A stretch of DNA of 64,000 nucleotides from Acanthochromis polyacanthus (GCF_021347895.1 NC_067130.1:27301817-27365816); one strand, 5' to 3'; positions 37,606-50,097 are shown, counted from the stretch's first letter. Program-made: numbers and translations. Notes: a model not told the origin generated them from the sequence alone.

Positions 37606-40600
37606 ACTATTGAGCACTCATGGGTCAAAGTCTGAGAAACTGCAGCTGGTGTGATCAAGGTTTTTAAAGACTTCTTTCATATTGCTGTCTATAATCATGG
37701 TAGCAGCACCATAGTTAGATAAAGAGAGTTTTTTTCTGCTTTTTGTTAGTTTACAGAATGTATAAAGGCAAGAAAAATGGTGGCAGAAAGTGAAGTTTGC
37801 AATGGCAAGGGCTGGAATAACGCCATTATAGTCATTCACACATTGAATTCAAATGTGATTAATTAGTTACATTTACACTCACAGCTCAAAGCGTGATTGG
37901 TGTGAAGCCGGCTGGGAATGGATGTGGGCACAAGCTCCTTCATGTGTAGTCAGGCTTTCTTGCTTTCTCAGAGCCTTCCCATTCCTGCCACACTTGTAAA
38001 GGCAGTGACAATGAGGGGGCAGGTGAGGGTGAAGATTCTTGAAAGCTCCAGACAGAGGCCCAGAACTGTGACTTCGACCCCCGGTGCGATGGGCACGGTA
38101 GACTCGATAATCTGCCTGATGATGGGAGCAGATTCTTTTCATTCCCTTTTCCTTCAATTTGCTGCCACAGTGGGCTGTCAGTCTTCTCCTACTAGGTTCT
38201 CTCTCTGCACTTCTTCGGTTATCTTTAGACAGGTGTAGTCTTGACACTATCGATTTTGATCCAGGATTTTTCCTTTGAAAAGGTTGAACTACGTTGTTGC
38301 AATCAAACAGCAATTCTACTGTTACTTAGACTTTAAAATTACTTCTACAGGCCTGAAAGATTCTAAAGAACCAGTTTCGAAACATACCACTTTTTTCCCC
38401 ATTATGATTATTCTGCACTGGCATTATTTGTTTGTCTAAGAAAAGTGAGGAAGTAGTGAAAAATATCCACCACTGTTGTCCAAGCCCTGAAGATATACTT
38501 CATACTGCTTGCTTTGTTCAAAATGGGAGAAAAAAAATACAACGATTTTTCATTTACAACCTTAAAGCAAAGCAGGAAATCCACTCAACAGAGACATGGA
38601 ACCAGCAAATGACTCATGCAATCTGTTATCAAATTTGCTGCTGAGTTCTCTTTCATCAAACTTTTATAAATGCTGAATTGCTGCGAGGCTGAAAAGAACT
38701 GATATACAGCATGTGAGTGCATACAGTTTCAGTTTATATACATCAATATGAGTGTAACAAAGTAAAAGAGCAGGCATGGCTGTCACTGTGAGAACCTTTC
38801 AACATGCATATCTTTCACAGCCTCTCTATCCTGACAGCTTTTGTGTGTTTAGTCACGTACAGCAGTTATGTCCAATCAATATCCATGGAGGGCAAAGAGT
38901 GGGCAGGCTTTTCTTCCAGCCAATCATCCGAGAACCTGCTGATGACTAAAGATCTTTCACTAATGAAGCTACACGCACCCTTAACATTTCACCCGGCGCC
39001 GCCATTTCGCATATTGGTCGGCCGTCGAGAGGATGACGTACAGCAAACAATTTGATGTAGCGATTGATCCCCGGCAGCGATAAGTTAAGTGACTCCAAGA
39101 GGTTTTACATTCAATTTTCCAGATTTCTTTATTCTTACCCCAGGAAATCTCCATTGAGAGGGATGTGGTTATAGATTATTCCTTAAGCAGAAACGGAAGA
39201 AGCACCTCATTTATTTTTACTGCTCCGACTCCTTGCGTCTGCTTGCATCAAACCCTTCAGTGTGATCACAGGGTCGGGCGTATTCCCTTGTAGCAGAAGC
39301 ACACAACTCTGCATTCACAATATTTCTGCTAAAACAGGGCACGCCATCCGTCTTTTTTATCCACCAGTTTCCCCCTCCGATCCACACAGATGGAGGGTAA
39401 GGCTTAAATCTCCTTTTTTCTCTCTTCTTTTCCCCCACCTTCACCCCTGCTCTCTTCTCTTTCCATCAGCAGCTCAGTCAGTAGATTCTCCAGCTCTGGG
39501 CCGGCTGCCAACATCAGTGTGATCAGGTGCTGCCAAATGTAAGGGCCGAGGGCAGACTGGAAAACTTCGCTAGGATGTCCATTGTTCGAGTCAGTGCCCC
39601 ATTGGTCTGTTTATCAATTGTTGCTGCTGTTCTGTAAAGCTGTTGACAAGCTTATCTTTCCGTTAGCTAGTTGGTTTTCCAGTTAAAATGGTTAAAAGAC
39701 GCCGAAAGATTGATGCCAGTCGTCAAGTTGCGCAAACTTTTACAGAGCAGCCATCTGTTTTTGTGGGTCTAATTGGGCACAATGCAAGTGGAAGTATTTT
39801 TTGGCACAAGGGATGAATGAAGAGGCTACATTAAATGAAATATGGCTTTTCCCAGGTAGCGCGGGGGCCATTCCAATCAATTAAAAAACAGGAATAGATG
39901 AAAGTTAAGGCTATGATTGATGATTTTTAAAACTGCTGTCAAATCTCAGCACTCAAAAGACTATTTTGACTTACAAATTCAAGATCATGAGATAATTAGG
40001 TAAAATTACAAGACAATAAGTCTATTTTTGTTAGATACCGCATTAAAATAATGAAGTGAAAGTGAATATTTTTGGCTCTCTAAAGAGAAGTTCTGCCAAA
40101 ATAAGAAAAATTTATGATAATAGGCGCCAAATTTTGGCTAGAATTATGTATTTTAAGAGAATATTCCTAAAAAAAACGGGCTTCCATGTGCATTGATGCT
40201 TCTTCCACTGCGTGCTGATCACTAGCAGCATCACTGCGATTTCACAAACTCACAGTAGCTTTGAAGGTGTAGGAAAAGGCCGTCTGTTAACACACATCAG
40301 ATGTAGGGTGGCTATTACTACAGCCTCTGTGGGTGACTTGTCAGTTGACTTCAACACCACACACCAAGCTCCGTGTCCGGACTCGCACCAGATTTTAGTG
40401 TGACCACGCTTACATTCTTCCCCCAGATTTTAACCCCAACCATGACGTCAGCAGGAGTTCTTTTTTTATTAACTGGTTTTCGAAAGGAACTCATCAACAG
40501 ACTCCTTTCTTGTTTCACAGCATGGAAACTTGTTGAATTTTGGAAACACTCTTCCATCTGTTCTTTGGAGAAAAAACACACACACACACACACAAACTTT

Positions 40601-41089
40601 GTCTCTGCCAACTCAGAGGCAATCAGTGTTGTTCAGCAGAGACAGAAATTGCATTGCAACAAAAAAGAAAAAGCATAACGACTTGACAGCATGCTCCTAT
40701 GCACACCTGTTGATTGCCGTTCAGAACAGTGCACTTGTTAGGGTCAACTTTTTTCGAAAGCTAAAACATCGCCATCGCTGAGGCTCCTTTGTTCGTTTGA
40801 AACAAGCTTTTCAAAGCTCCTGTGCTGTCTGGAGAGCATTGATAAAGGGCGCATGAAGTGGGCCACATGGGCAGAACGAGGTCTGCAGACGGTCAGGGAT
40901 TTCAGAAGATTGTAATCCCTCAGAAGATAGTGATCTCAAATGTTGGCACAGTCATCAGAGTCGTAACACACTGTGTTTGCTGTAATGCTCGCAGTGATGC
41001 TGGAGGAATCGGCAGAGGAAGCTTGTGTTGTCTGAGGTTACAGCTTAGTGGCAGGAAAAGAGGGCTGTGAGAGGCTGGAGCCTGCAGTT
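37606..41089. other. No gene recognised; short (CA)n at about 40575-40594
   Basis: About 3.5 kb with no repeat I can name. The 144-codon minus-strand frame at 37879-38313 and an overlapping plus-strand frame have no known motifs. The part 38930-39260 (CACCCGGCGCCGCCATTTCG and an AT-rich flank) is complex and might be conserved, but this is unsupported. Confidence 0.4.
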
Positions 41090-42640
41090 CTAAGTTGCAG
41101 GAGCACTAGCATAGCCCGATAACACTTCTTGCAGTGCCACAGGCTTAATTCTGCAAGTGTCGGTGAGGGATGCTGACCTGTTGATAACTGTAGTGACCTT
41201 CACACCCAGAGAAGAGCAGCACAGGGGTGGCATGAGAAATGATAAAGGAATAAGCACTAATTTCAAAGAAAGCATATTCACAAATGTATCTAGAATGGCA
41301 ATAAATATCCAAACAGAACTGCAAATGGGGTGTGAGGCTTATTTAACAAAAGGCAATAAAAGGCTATAAAAGGCATAATGGATACCTCCCACCAGCCGAG
41401 TCAGTCTTAATACTTTACACTTTGCTATTGAGAATGCACAAGAATTAAATCACTAACATGCAAAGAGGTTGAAATAATCAGTAACAGATATGGTTTTACG
41501 CTAATTAGATAAAAAGCAACAAAATGAAACATTTTAAACAACCACGCAAAAGTGAAAGCTGCATTAATTACTTAGAATTAATGGATGGGGTTTTCAAGTA
41601 GTTAGCTAATAAAAGCCAGAAGGAAATTAAAGATGCTTGAAATATTTAGTCAAGTCTATTATACGAGTAGTTTTAATAGATAGCTAAAGATTGTTAGAAA
41701 TGTGCAATAATTAGCTGTAAAAAATATGCAAAAGCAACATTTATCAAAAATAACGGATTAACATTAGCTAAGGTGCATGGTAATGGTTTAAAAGCTCTCT
41801 TACCTCCAAGAGATGATTGCAAATTTGACTATGTCAGCCAAAAACACTGATAGTTAAAGCTGGAATAGGCAGTATTTTTTTGACGTCATCGGGAAGAAAT
41901 TACATATAGACATTTAAGTATATTATAATAGAGTTACTCTGACAGGAAACCAGACTTCTGCGGTTTCTTCCTGGCAGTTCTCAGAATTTAGAAAATCTAA
42001 AATGAGGTGGGAGATTTTAATCAACTGCAAAACTTTTCGCTGATCTGATGAGATACTAAAGAGCAAAAACATTCACGGCATGTGATGGAAGACTTTTACA
42101 TGAGAGTGTTGGGTTTGTATAGTCATGCTACTCGTGAATTTTCACTTGTAGCTTGACTTCCTTTGCATGTTTGAATTGCAAGTTCATGTAGTGGGAGGCA
42201 TTTGGAATGGAGAGAATAGAGATTCTGGTGTTTTTTGTAGGTTTCTTTGCTTTTGTTTTTTCCTTTTTCCTAGATCTGTACTAGAAAGTGATAATAATGG
42301 GTTAGCATAAAACCAGAGTTATCAGTGTCATGAAGTCGGCTCTTTTTTAGCCTTGGTAACTGATGCTGCACAGCTAACCTGCGTCGGAGGAGTTTGGAAT
42401 TTAAATTTTGTGGTGCAAGAAGAATTTTCTACCAGCACCCCTCTCTTGCATCATTTGCAGTAACAGCACTTTTTGCCTGTTTTATATTCTTCATAGCTCT
42501 CCATTATAGCAGCCTGTTCCCCTTGACTGAAGGGAGTATCTCTAACAAAGGCTGGGAATCACTGACCTTCGTAAAAACATGTCTTTTTGAAATGCATTCA
42601 TATCACTTTAATCTGCAAAAACATTTTATATTAGATTTCC
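41090..42640 (+). repeat. Unclassified repeat family E, longest copy
   Basis: The left part (41090-42010) aligns in order with 44750-45470: AACTGTAGTGACCTTCAC, AAATATCCAAACAGAACTGC, GTTGAAATAATCA and ACTGATAGTTAAAGCTGGAA followed by TAGGCAGTATTTTTTTG. The right part (42215-42530) aligns with 29430-30200. No transposase or polymerase frame is visible. The element may be 1.4 kb or more. Confidence 0.55.
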
Positions 42641-43479
42641 ATTTTGCAGGGGGGAAAAAAGTAAGTAAGACATGTCTCTTGGTGATATCCTGATGGTGTA
42701 ACTCTTAGCTAATCATTTATTTATCAAAAACTCTGAATATGCTGAAGAAAAAAGAAAACAAGCAACATATTTTACAGCAACACTGAGAGAAATTGTGACA
42801 CAATGTTATAATTTCATCGTCTGATCGTGCCTCATTCAAACTGCTCGTGTTGACAGAGCCAAGCAAAGTGAATAATCTTCCCACGATGCCAGCTAAACAA
42901 TCTCTATTGACTCTCAATTTGAGAGCAGATTCAGTTAGTCTGAGTAATATGACAAGATGGATAAGTGGGATGGCTGTTGTAGTGAGAGCAGTGTTGAATG
43001 TTGCAGTCCCCAAACAGGAAGACGCTTTAAAGTGACAGGATTCTTTGGAAGAAGAATCCGATGCTGCTGTCACTGGCAGTTTATCAAACCCAGTTACAAC
43101 TGTAGTCAAGTGAGACGAACGTATTGTCAAACCCTGCCAACGCAGCAACTCCAAATGCTTAAAGTGTGAATGTTAGCGATTATTAATAGAATTTGGAAAA
43201 TCAGCGATCAGAGATGAGGTAATTCCATTTACACGAAGACTGACACACAATGGAGTCCCCTCTGTGCTAATCTCTACCACTGGATTTCTGGTTAATTCAA
43301 AATACAGCAACAACATCAAAACTCTGACAGTTTGTCCATCTGTGTATAAAAACTGCTTTTGGCCACAGTAGGCATTTTTCTTTTTTCAGTTTGTCTCCAC
43401 AGTAAAATATAATACAGTAATAAGTAGTGGCAAACAAGACTAAAAAACTAGAATCACTGTAGAGACACAGCAAAACACA
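42641..43479. other. No recognisable feature
   Basis: The 145-codon minus-strand frame at 42717-43154 is rich in Ser/Thr and Leu with no recognisable domain. I treat it as chance because no other exon evidence surrounds it. Confidence 0.4.
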
Positions 43480-43895
43480 ACTAAAGATAACATCAGCATG
43501 CTGAAAGTGCTCACAATTACAATGCTAGGATGCTAATGCAGGCATGATGCAACAATAAAATGTTAATATATTAGTTTTGCATACCATTTGCCAATTACCA
43601 TCCAAGAAAGCTACAAAGGATGTTGATGCAAGCTTCATTAGTTCTGCATTTCATTTAAACCAAACGATTAGATGTAAAACTATTGATTGAACCAACGATT
43701 ACACTATATGAAAAGTCAGGGTATTACTATAGTTCTTACAATTATTCTGACAGGCAATCTGTCAAATTATTTCTTTCATAAACCACTACTGTGAACCTTG
43801 TCATTGTGCTTTTGGACAAAATCCTCCAAGTCAGTAAGATCCATCCTCTGGTAATCATGGATGTCTGTTCAAATGGCATGTCTTATCGAAAAATA
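43480..43895 (+). repeat. Teleost interspersed repeat family F
   Basis: The order CATCAGCATGCTGAAA, TAGTTTTGCATACCATTTG, CTATATGAAAAGTCAGGG, CCATCCTCTGGTAATCATGG and ATGTCTGTTCAAATGGCATG matches a repeat I recall widely in percomorph DNA. The copy at 10585-10690 is its reverse. Confidence 0.5.
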
Positions 43896-44228
43896 GTCAT
43901 CCTCCTTGGCAGTTATCCCATTTTAGTCCTTATCAACAAGAATTTACAAAAACACTCTTTCAGGTAAAAGTAAGTAATGACAATCCACCAAAAAAGGGGG
44001 AAAAAAATTCACCCCCTTCATATAATTTACCTAATTCACCACAGGAGCAGCCAATTGGTGCTAAATTTCACACAATTATTTGAAATAGAGATCATCTGAG
44101 TGCAGTGAAAGTCTCAAGCGATTGTAATCTAAAGACACCTGAATCTTGAAGGTTGAATCAGTGGTAAATCAGTATTTCCAGATATGACATTATGTGCCAA
44201 CTTCATGAAAATACTATTGAACAGTATA

Positions 44229-44594
44229 CAGTACCATTCACAAGCTTGGGGTCACTTAGAAATGTCCTTATTTTTAAAAGAAAAGCATTTTTTTCAATGA
44301 AGATAACATTAAATAAACTAGAAATACAGTCTAGACATTATTTATGTGGTAAATAACTATTCTAGCTGGAAACGGCTGCTTTTTCATGGAATATCTCCAT
44401 AAAGGTACAGAGGAACATTTCCAGCAACCATCACTCCTGTGTTCTAATGCTACATTGTGTTAGCTAATGGTGCTGAAAGGCTCATTGATGATTAGAAAAC
44501 CCTTGTGCAATTATGTTAGCATGTGAATAAAAGTGTGAGTTTTCATGGAAAACATGAAATTGTCTGAGTGACCTCCAACTTTTATCCCTTTAAG
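44229..44594. mobile_element. TA-flanked Tc1-like MITE, copy 3 (366 bp)
   Basis: Same family as copies 1 and 2. Left end CAGTACCATTCACAAGCTTG; right end worn (CTCCAACTTTTATCCC). TA at 44227-44228 and 44595-44596. It sits inside the Tc1 remnant, with recognisable Tc1 sequence on both sides. Confidence 0.8.
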
Positions 44595-44749
44595 TACAGG
44601 TAAATCATCATTAAGAAACATAAATGAGGAATATGACACATGTACATCTACCTAGAGCAGGTCGTCCTCAAAAACTGAGTAACTGTACAAGAAAGACACA
44701 CGAGACTATACCTACAACTGTGCATGGGTTCCTCACTAGTCTTTAGATT

Positions 44750-45470
44750 TCTTGCAGTTGTTGTGGGCTAAATTCTGTGTCAGGAAGGGATGTCGACCTG
44801 GTGCAAACTGTAGTGACTCGGCCATTCAGTCAGTAAACCTCATAGACACCTAAAAGCATAACAGGGAGCTGAAAGATCTAAAATAGAAGCTGAAATTTCA
44901 TATACAACATACTCACATATGTAAGTTCAGAAGGGAATTAAACATCCAAATAGAACTGCAAATTGGTGCGAGACTGATTTACAAAAGGCAAAGCTGCAAA
45001 AGGCTGACTACACAATGGATGCCTCCCCCCGCCTGAGTCACTGGTAATATATTTTACATCTTGCCATTGAGAATGCAGGAGGACTAATTCACTGGTGAGC
45101 AGAGAAGTTGAAATAATCAACGTCTAACAGATATGTTTTTTAAAAGATGGCTTAAATTAAATAAATTGTAGTTTTAAATAATTACCTGAAAGTAATTTGT
45201 AAACACTGGTAAGCAGATAAGCATTAGGAAAAATAAGTCTTAAAGCTTCATTTACATACAGTGGTGGTATATTGAATTTAACCTTGTTAATAACAACCAA
45301 AACGCTGATAGTTAAAGCTGGTATAGGCTGTATTTTTTTGGCATAATTGGGCAAAAGTTTCCAACTCACCTTTCAGCACTTTGTAATTTATGTGGTCTGA
45401 GAGAAAACAAAATCTCTGCAGCTTGTCTGGACTGCATTTTCAGAAAATCTGACCCATGATGGGAGATTTA
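44750..45470 (+). repeat. Unclassified repeat family E, copy 3
   Basis: Matches 41090-42010 in the same orientation, shorter by about 200 bp in the middle. It lies between two parts of the Tc1 remnant, so it inserted into it or was joined by rearrangement. Confidence 0.6.
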
Positions 45471-45780
45471 TTAAACCTTTATGGAAGAGTGGCAAAGAGA
45501 AGGCCATTGCTCATTTTAAATCTCAACTCGAATGCACCACAAGGCTTGTGGGAGACTCTAAAGTCAATTGGAAGAAGCGTCTTTACTCTGATGAGACCAA
45601 AATTAAGCTTTGTGGCTGTCGGACTAGACACTATTAGGCGAGCAAACACTGCACATCACAAACCCGACATCCCTGCTTTTAAGCATGGTGGTGGCAGCAT
45701 CATGTGAAGCGTACAGTCAAAGCTGCACGGAATGGCTTAAAGACAACAGAGACTAACTGAGTGCTCCTGTAATGTAGCAC

Positions 45781-46078
45781 TAGTAATTCCTCAGGGTAAT
45801 ATCAAGGCAGTAAAAGCATCATTTCAAAGCTGCACCATTTAACTGTGATGGATGTTTACAGCCATTTGTATTTTTACTTTGTTCTGACTATCATATTTGA
45901 CTGACTAGGAATTTGGATTTTCATCTGTGTAATTGTCTAACTGTGTGTGGCCCACTTTAACCATTTTTTGGAGATAATTAGACACTCCAGGCTCTCAGTG
46001 CAGCACATTATCATCACAAATATTACAATCAATAATAGGTGGTACAAAAATTCCTTATTTTATTTGCAGGCACAAATG
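45781..46078. other. No recognisable feature
   Basis: Short non-coding interval. Confidence 0.5.
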
Positions 46079-46346
46079 GATCAGTCACAATATTGAAACC
46101 ATCTGCATATTATGTAGGACACCCTTGAGCTGCTAAAACAGCTTTGACCTGTCAGAGCATGAAGGTGGGACCTCTGGAGGTGTCCTTTGGTATCTCACAC
46201 CAGGACATTGGCAGTAGATCAGGTGGGTGGTGTGTTGAAGTAACACGGCATCCACACGAAGGCCAGGAACCCAGGTTTCCCTGCAGAACATTGCACTGTG
46301 ATCAGTGTCGCTCACTTCAATCAGTGGTTTTAATGTTACAGTATCA
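46079..46346 (-). mobile_element. Internally deleted Tc1-like element (about 268 bp)
   Basis: The ends GGATCAGTCACAATATTGAA and, in reverse, TGATACTGTAACATTAAAAC match the inverted repeats of a fish Tc1-like family. Inside, CTAAAACAGCTTTGACCTGT and GGTGTCCTTTGGTATCTCAC are reverse-oriented C-terminal transposase sequence. They are joined directly to CATCCACACGAAGGCCAGGA and CCAGGTTTCCCTGCAGAACA, which lie much further apart in a full element. It is a deletion derivative. Confidence 0.7.
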
Positions 46347-46453
46347 TGAAGTCCTCAAATCTTGCTCATATTATCAGTGTCTATAATACATGTGATTTAA
46401 CCAAAACATCCACATCTGCCTGCAGTAGAAATCTATCTAATCTGTGAGTTCCT

Positions 46454-46795
46454 GGGGCTGCACAGTGGCTTGGTGGTTAGCACGTTTGCCTTGCAGTTAA
46501 AAGATTGCCGGTTTGGCCTTGCCGATATCTTTCTGCAGAGAGTTTGCATGTTCTCCCTGTGCGTTTGTGACTTTCTCCGGGTTCTCCAGCTTCCTCCCAT
46601 GCCCGAAGACATGCTGAGGTTATTTGATTCTAAATTGTCCGTAGGTGTGAATACAAGTGTGATTGTTTGTTTCTATATGTGGCCTTGTGATAGGCTGGTG
46701 ATCTGTCCAGGGTGTCCCCAGCCTTCGTTCTAAGTCAGCTGGAATAGGCTCCAGCCCCCACGACAATAATGAGGATTAAGTAGTTTATCAATATG
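46454..46795 (+). mobile_element. tRNA-headed SINE-like repeat, copy 2
   Basis: GGGCTGCACAGTGGCTTGGT then GGTTAGCAC (box A-like), a worn box B (GCCGGTTTGGCC), AGAGTTTGCATGTTCTCCCT, CTAAATTGTCCGTAGGTGTG and GTGATAGGCTGGTGATCTGT. It is the same family as 30266-30602, in the opposite orientation. Confidence 0.75.
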
Positions 46796-47261
46796 TCAAT
46801 TCCTGTAAGCAGTTAATAAAAAAATCCTTCCTAACAACACAATGTGATAATCTGCTGAATTCCCCTGTTTTGTATTTGTTTTTTTAATTAATGCTTTGAT
46901 GGGTATTTTCCCCATTTTCAGGCATTCTGTTGACTACACAATGAATCAGTGAACTGATAATTAAAACAATCATTAGCTGCATGTTTACGCACACTGCTTG
47001 ATTTATTTGTCCAAAAACAACAGCCACATGTTAATAACATCAGCTTCCCCAGTGCTGCACTCCCATTTGATCAACTACAATCAAGTTACCCAACACAAAA
47101 CTCTAATTTCATACACTTGGAAACTGGCAGTTCATATAGAAAAAACAACATTCACTGGTTGTTACCTCGGTGTTTTACCTTGTCTGAGGGCTTTCACAAC
47201 AGATAGCTTTGTTAAAGCCCATCTCTAGTGTGATTGTGTCAAATACACATTATTACCTTGA
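46796..47261. other. No recognisable feature
   Basis: AT-rich non-coding sequence before the hAT element. Confidence 0.5.
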
Positions 47262-47269
47262 CACACAAT

Positions 47270-48224
47270 CAGGCCCGGACTGGCAATCGGGAGAGGCGGG
47301 ACTTTTCCCGGTGGCCTGCCTCCTTATTGGCCTGCCTGGACAGGCCAGCCACGGACTGGCAGGCCAATGAAAAAAAAGTTGATCGGCTTTTTGGCAGACA
47401 GGCCAGAGACAGCAGCGCTAGAAGCCTTACACGCCCACCCTCCTGTCACTCACACAAAGCAAGTGCTCTGAGCTCTAAATCAGAAGGGTAGGGATTGGTC
47501 AAAGTGACATTTTTTTAGAAGAAACTTGCCATGATTGGTTAGTTGCTTTATGGCCCGCCCCTTCACAGAACGGGGAAGCACGCACTGCAGAGCGGTGATA
47601 TGAGGCGAGAGAGTGGAAGGAGCAAAGATTATGGAGCACTCTTACGTCAAGTAAGTTTACAAACGGTCGGTTCTTCTCACGAATGCATCATCAGACTTCA
47701 AAGGCCAAAATATAATAAAAAATGTCTGGCCCAAATAAGCTCCACAGGTGTCAGGTGGGTTGCAGGAAGCCTGAAAACGTTTGAGACCCCCTCTTCAGGT
47801 AGGATAGGCAGTTGACTTACAATTTTCAGTTCTAAAATGAACATTGGTGTTTGCATATACTATTAGCTATGACCAGCTGACATCTAAATGATTTGCTGAC
47901 AAAATAATATATATTTTTTAATTCCACATGTTATATAAATAATAGGAAAAGGAAAACATTGGAAAAATTGGTGAGGGTAGTGAAGAGATTACAGAAGAGA
48001 AAGTACTGGACTGTATGGAGCTGTCGTTATGGTTGTGTTTAATAGACTTACTGTCTGTTTAGTAGTGTTGTAATTGCTATAACATACTGTAAAAGACATA
48101 TTTTTGGAAGGAAAAAAACAAAATTTTGGTGCATTATCCCACGTGACACAACCCTTGCGGTGGCGGAAGTGGCCTGACTGATTGGAAATCTCCCGGCCTG
48201 AATTTCTTTCCCAGTCCAGCCCTG
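47270..48224 (+). mobile_element. hAT-type non-autonomous transposon with exact 8-bp target duplication (955 bp)
   Basis: CACACAAT occurs directly before (47262-47269) and directly after (48225-48232) the element. The ends are inverted: CAGGCCCGGACTGG on the left and CAGGGCTGGACTGG on the right in reverse, beginning CAGG as hAT ends do. CGGGAG is repeated just inside both. A GC-rich left third contains short open frames, such as one at 47543-47815, but none resembles a hAT transposase, so it relied on a partner in trans. The orientation given is arbitrary. Confidence 0.9.
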
Positions 48225-48232
48225 CACACAAT

Positions 48233-48871
48233 TCTCATTGTCTGCTACTACAAAACTTGCTCAGAATGAACCTCTTTTACTTGGCTTCATCAGGATGTAT
48301 GTCTGTTTTTGCTGTGTTTTTCAAAGCATAAGCAACCCTGGAACTCAAGACTCCTTTAGAAATCTAAGCTGTTGACAAAAGATATTTTCATATTTTCTGA
48401 AGTCAGAGTGCCAACACCAGAGAATGACTACTGAATGGTTTATTTTGTTTTTGCTTATATATTTCAAGTGACAAACAGCAGTAGAGCAACAGCTGCTGCT
48501 GCTGAGGCCTTTGTGCTCTTTAAATCAATGGACATAGTCAAAGCCATTTATTTGACGTGTCTGGGTGAGACAAGAGAACACATTAAGCTGTCCAATCTAA
48601 ACTTCAGGCCTGCTCTGTCGGGGGGAGATGAGGCAACGATGACTGCTGACTTTTAGCCTCTCTGCTATTGTTGTACAAGCTGCTAACCAATCCATAAAGA
48701 CATTTAAAAAGCTGAATATATTCTCAGCACTTTGAATGGTCCATCATAAGTATAGCTTTCTCCTTTATTTATTTATTTTTTTAAATCAATGCTAAGAGCA
48801 GGACTCTGGGGTTGCAACGATGATCTGTCTGTCTCGGCTGATCAGCACTCTCTGCTTTTGAAATATATTTT
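48233..48871. other. No recognisable feature
   Basis: Non-coding sequence between the hAT element and the tandem array. Confidence 0.45.
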
Positions 48872-50097
48872 TAATTAGATGGTTTTGCATGAAAATGTGT
48901 GGATACATTCATGATGACCAGGGATTAAATTCTTTTGACTGAGGCTAAAATTTTCTCTTATTCTGTGAAATATATCAACATCTACTAGAGCGACTGGCAC
49001 CACATTTGGTATTAATAAGCCTCAGGATTTAATTCTTCCCCATTCTGTTTCGAATTTTCTCTAAATTTCCGCTTAATAAATGCCATTCCCATTGCCTGGA
49101 AAGTCAAATAACTGGTGAATCCTGGCTATTACTACACCATAAAGACAAAACAACACTCCAAGAGACTCTGTTAAAAGCTTACTAAAAAGCACAAGTCAGG
49201 GGGATGGATGCAAGAAAATTTCCAAATGAATGAATATCTTTTTGAGCACAGTCAAATCCACCCTTAAGAAATAAAAGGAATCTTCCTCAAGCAGGCCATG
49301 CTCAAAACCTAACTGACCAAGCAAGAAAGAGACCAGTAAGAGGCCACCAAGACACTAATGACTCTTCTGAAGGAGTTACAAGTTTTAGCCGATTTAATTA
49401 GATGCTTTGACATAAAACTGTATGTAGATTTATGATGCCCAGAGATTAAATTCTTATGATTGAGGCTAAAAAAGATTCATATTCTGTGAAATATATCAAC
49501 ATCTACTAGGGAAACTGACATCACTTTTGATATTAGTAATCCTCAGAGTATTTCACTTTCTTTTTCACCTTTCTACTTTGAAGTTTCTCTACATTCCTGC
49601 TGAACAGATGTCATTCCGTCACCTGGAAGGCCAAATAAGTGGTGAGTCCTGACTATAACTAAAAGACAAAATAACTCTCCAAGCAACTCTGTTTAAAGTT
49701 TACTGAAAAGCACAAATCAGGGGAATGGATGCCAAAAAAAATTCAAATCAATGGACATCCTTTCGAGCAGAGTTAAATCCATCCTTAAGAAATAAAAGGA
49801 ATCTTCCTTTTAAAAACCCATCCGGCCAAGCAAGAAATAGACCAATAAGAGGCCACCAAGACACCAGTGATTCCTCTGAAGGAATCATAAGCTTTCGTGG
49901 CTGATTTAATTAGATGATTTGATGTAAAACTGTATATACATTGATGATGCCCAGAGATTAAATTATTTTGACTGAAGCTGAAGTTTGATTCTGTTACATA
50001 TATCAACATCTACTAGGGCAACTTTGATAAATGTATTCAGAATCTGAATAGCCTCTAAATTATGATTAAACTGATGACATTCCCATCACCTAAAGCT
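48872..50097 (+). repeat. Tandem array of chimeric units with Tc1-derived sequence
   Basis: Three related segments start TAATTAGATG at 48872, 49395 and 49907, giving periods of about 523 and 512 bp; the third unit stops near 50097. Each begins with about 200 bp of unknown sequence sharing TATATCAACATCTACTAG. Units 1 and 2 continue with about 300 bp derived from the 5' coding part of a Tc1 transposase: near 49140 GACAAAACAACACTCCAAGA then AAGCACAAGTCAGGG, and near 49340 AGAGGCCACCAAGACACTAA. The translation is like KTK.HS..LC..L..KHKSGG with stops. The pattern is L-T-L-T-L. Confidence 0.8.

Larger units (their letters stand above)
43960..45780 (+). pseudogene. Tc1 remnant broken by two insertions
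   Basis: The left part (43985-44225) has AATTCACCCCCTTCATA and CCAATTGGTGCTAAATTTCA then CACAATTA, typical of the non-coding left end of one fish Tc1 family. 44600-44720 reads CTACCTAGAGCAGGTCGTCC and TCAAAAACTGAGTAAC (basic linker of the transposase). 45465-45780 holds KTKIELFG-like text (SDETKIKLCG, catalytic D codon 45590-45592), GCATGGTGGTGGCAGCATC (glycine box) and CAAAGCTGCACGGAATGGCT. The MITE at 44229-44594 and repeat E at 44750-45470 split it. Several stops are present, and I cannot find the second catalytic aspartate or the third block. Confidence 0.7.

Noticed and set aside
37879..38313. 144-codon minus-strand frame
   Set aside because: No known motif, overlapping open frame on the opposite strand, and no splice or promoter evidence.
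42717..43154. 145-codon minus-strand frame
   Set aside because: Low-complexity Ser/Thr/Leu composition without a domain; treated as chance.
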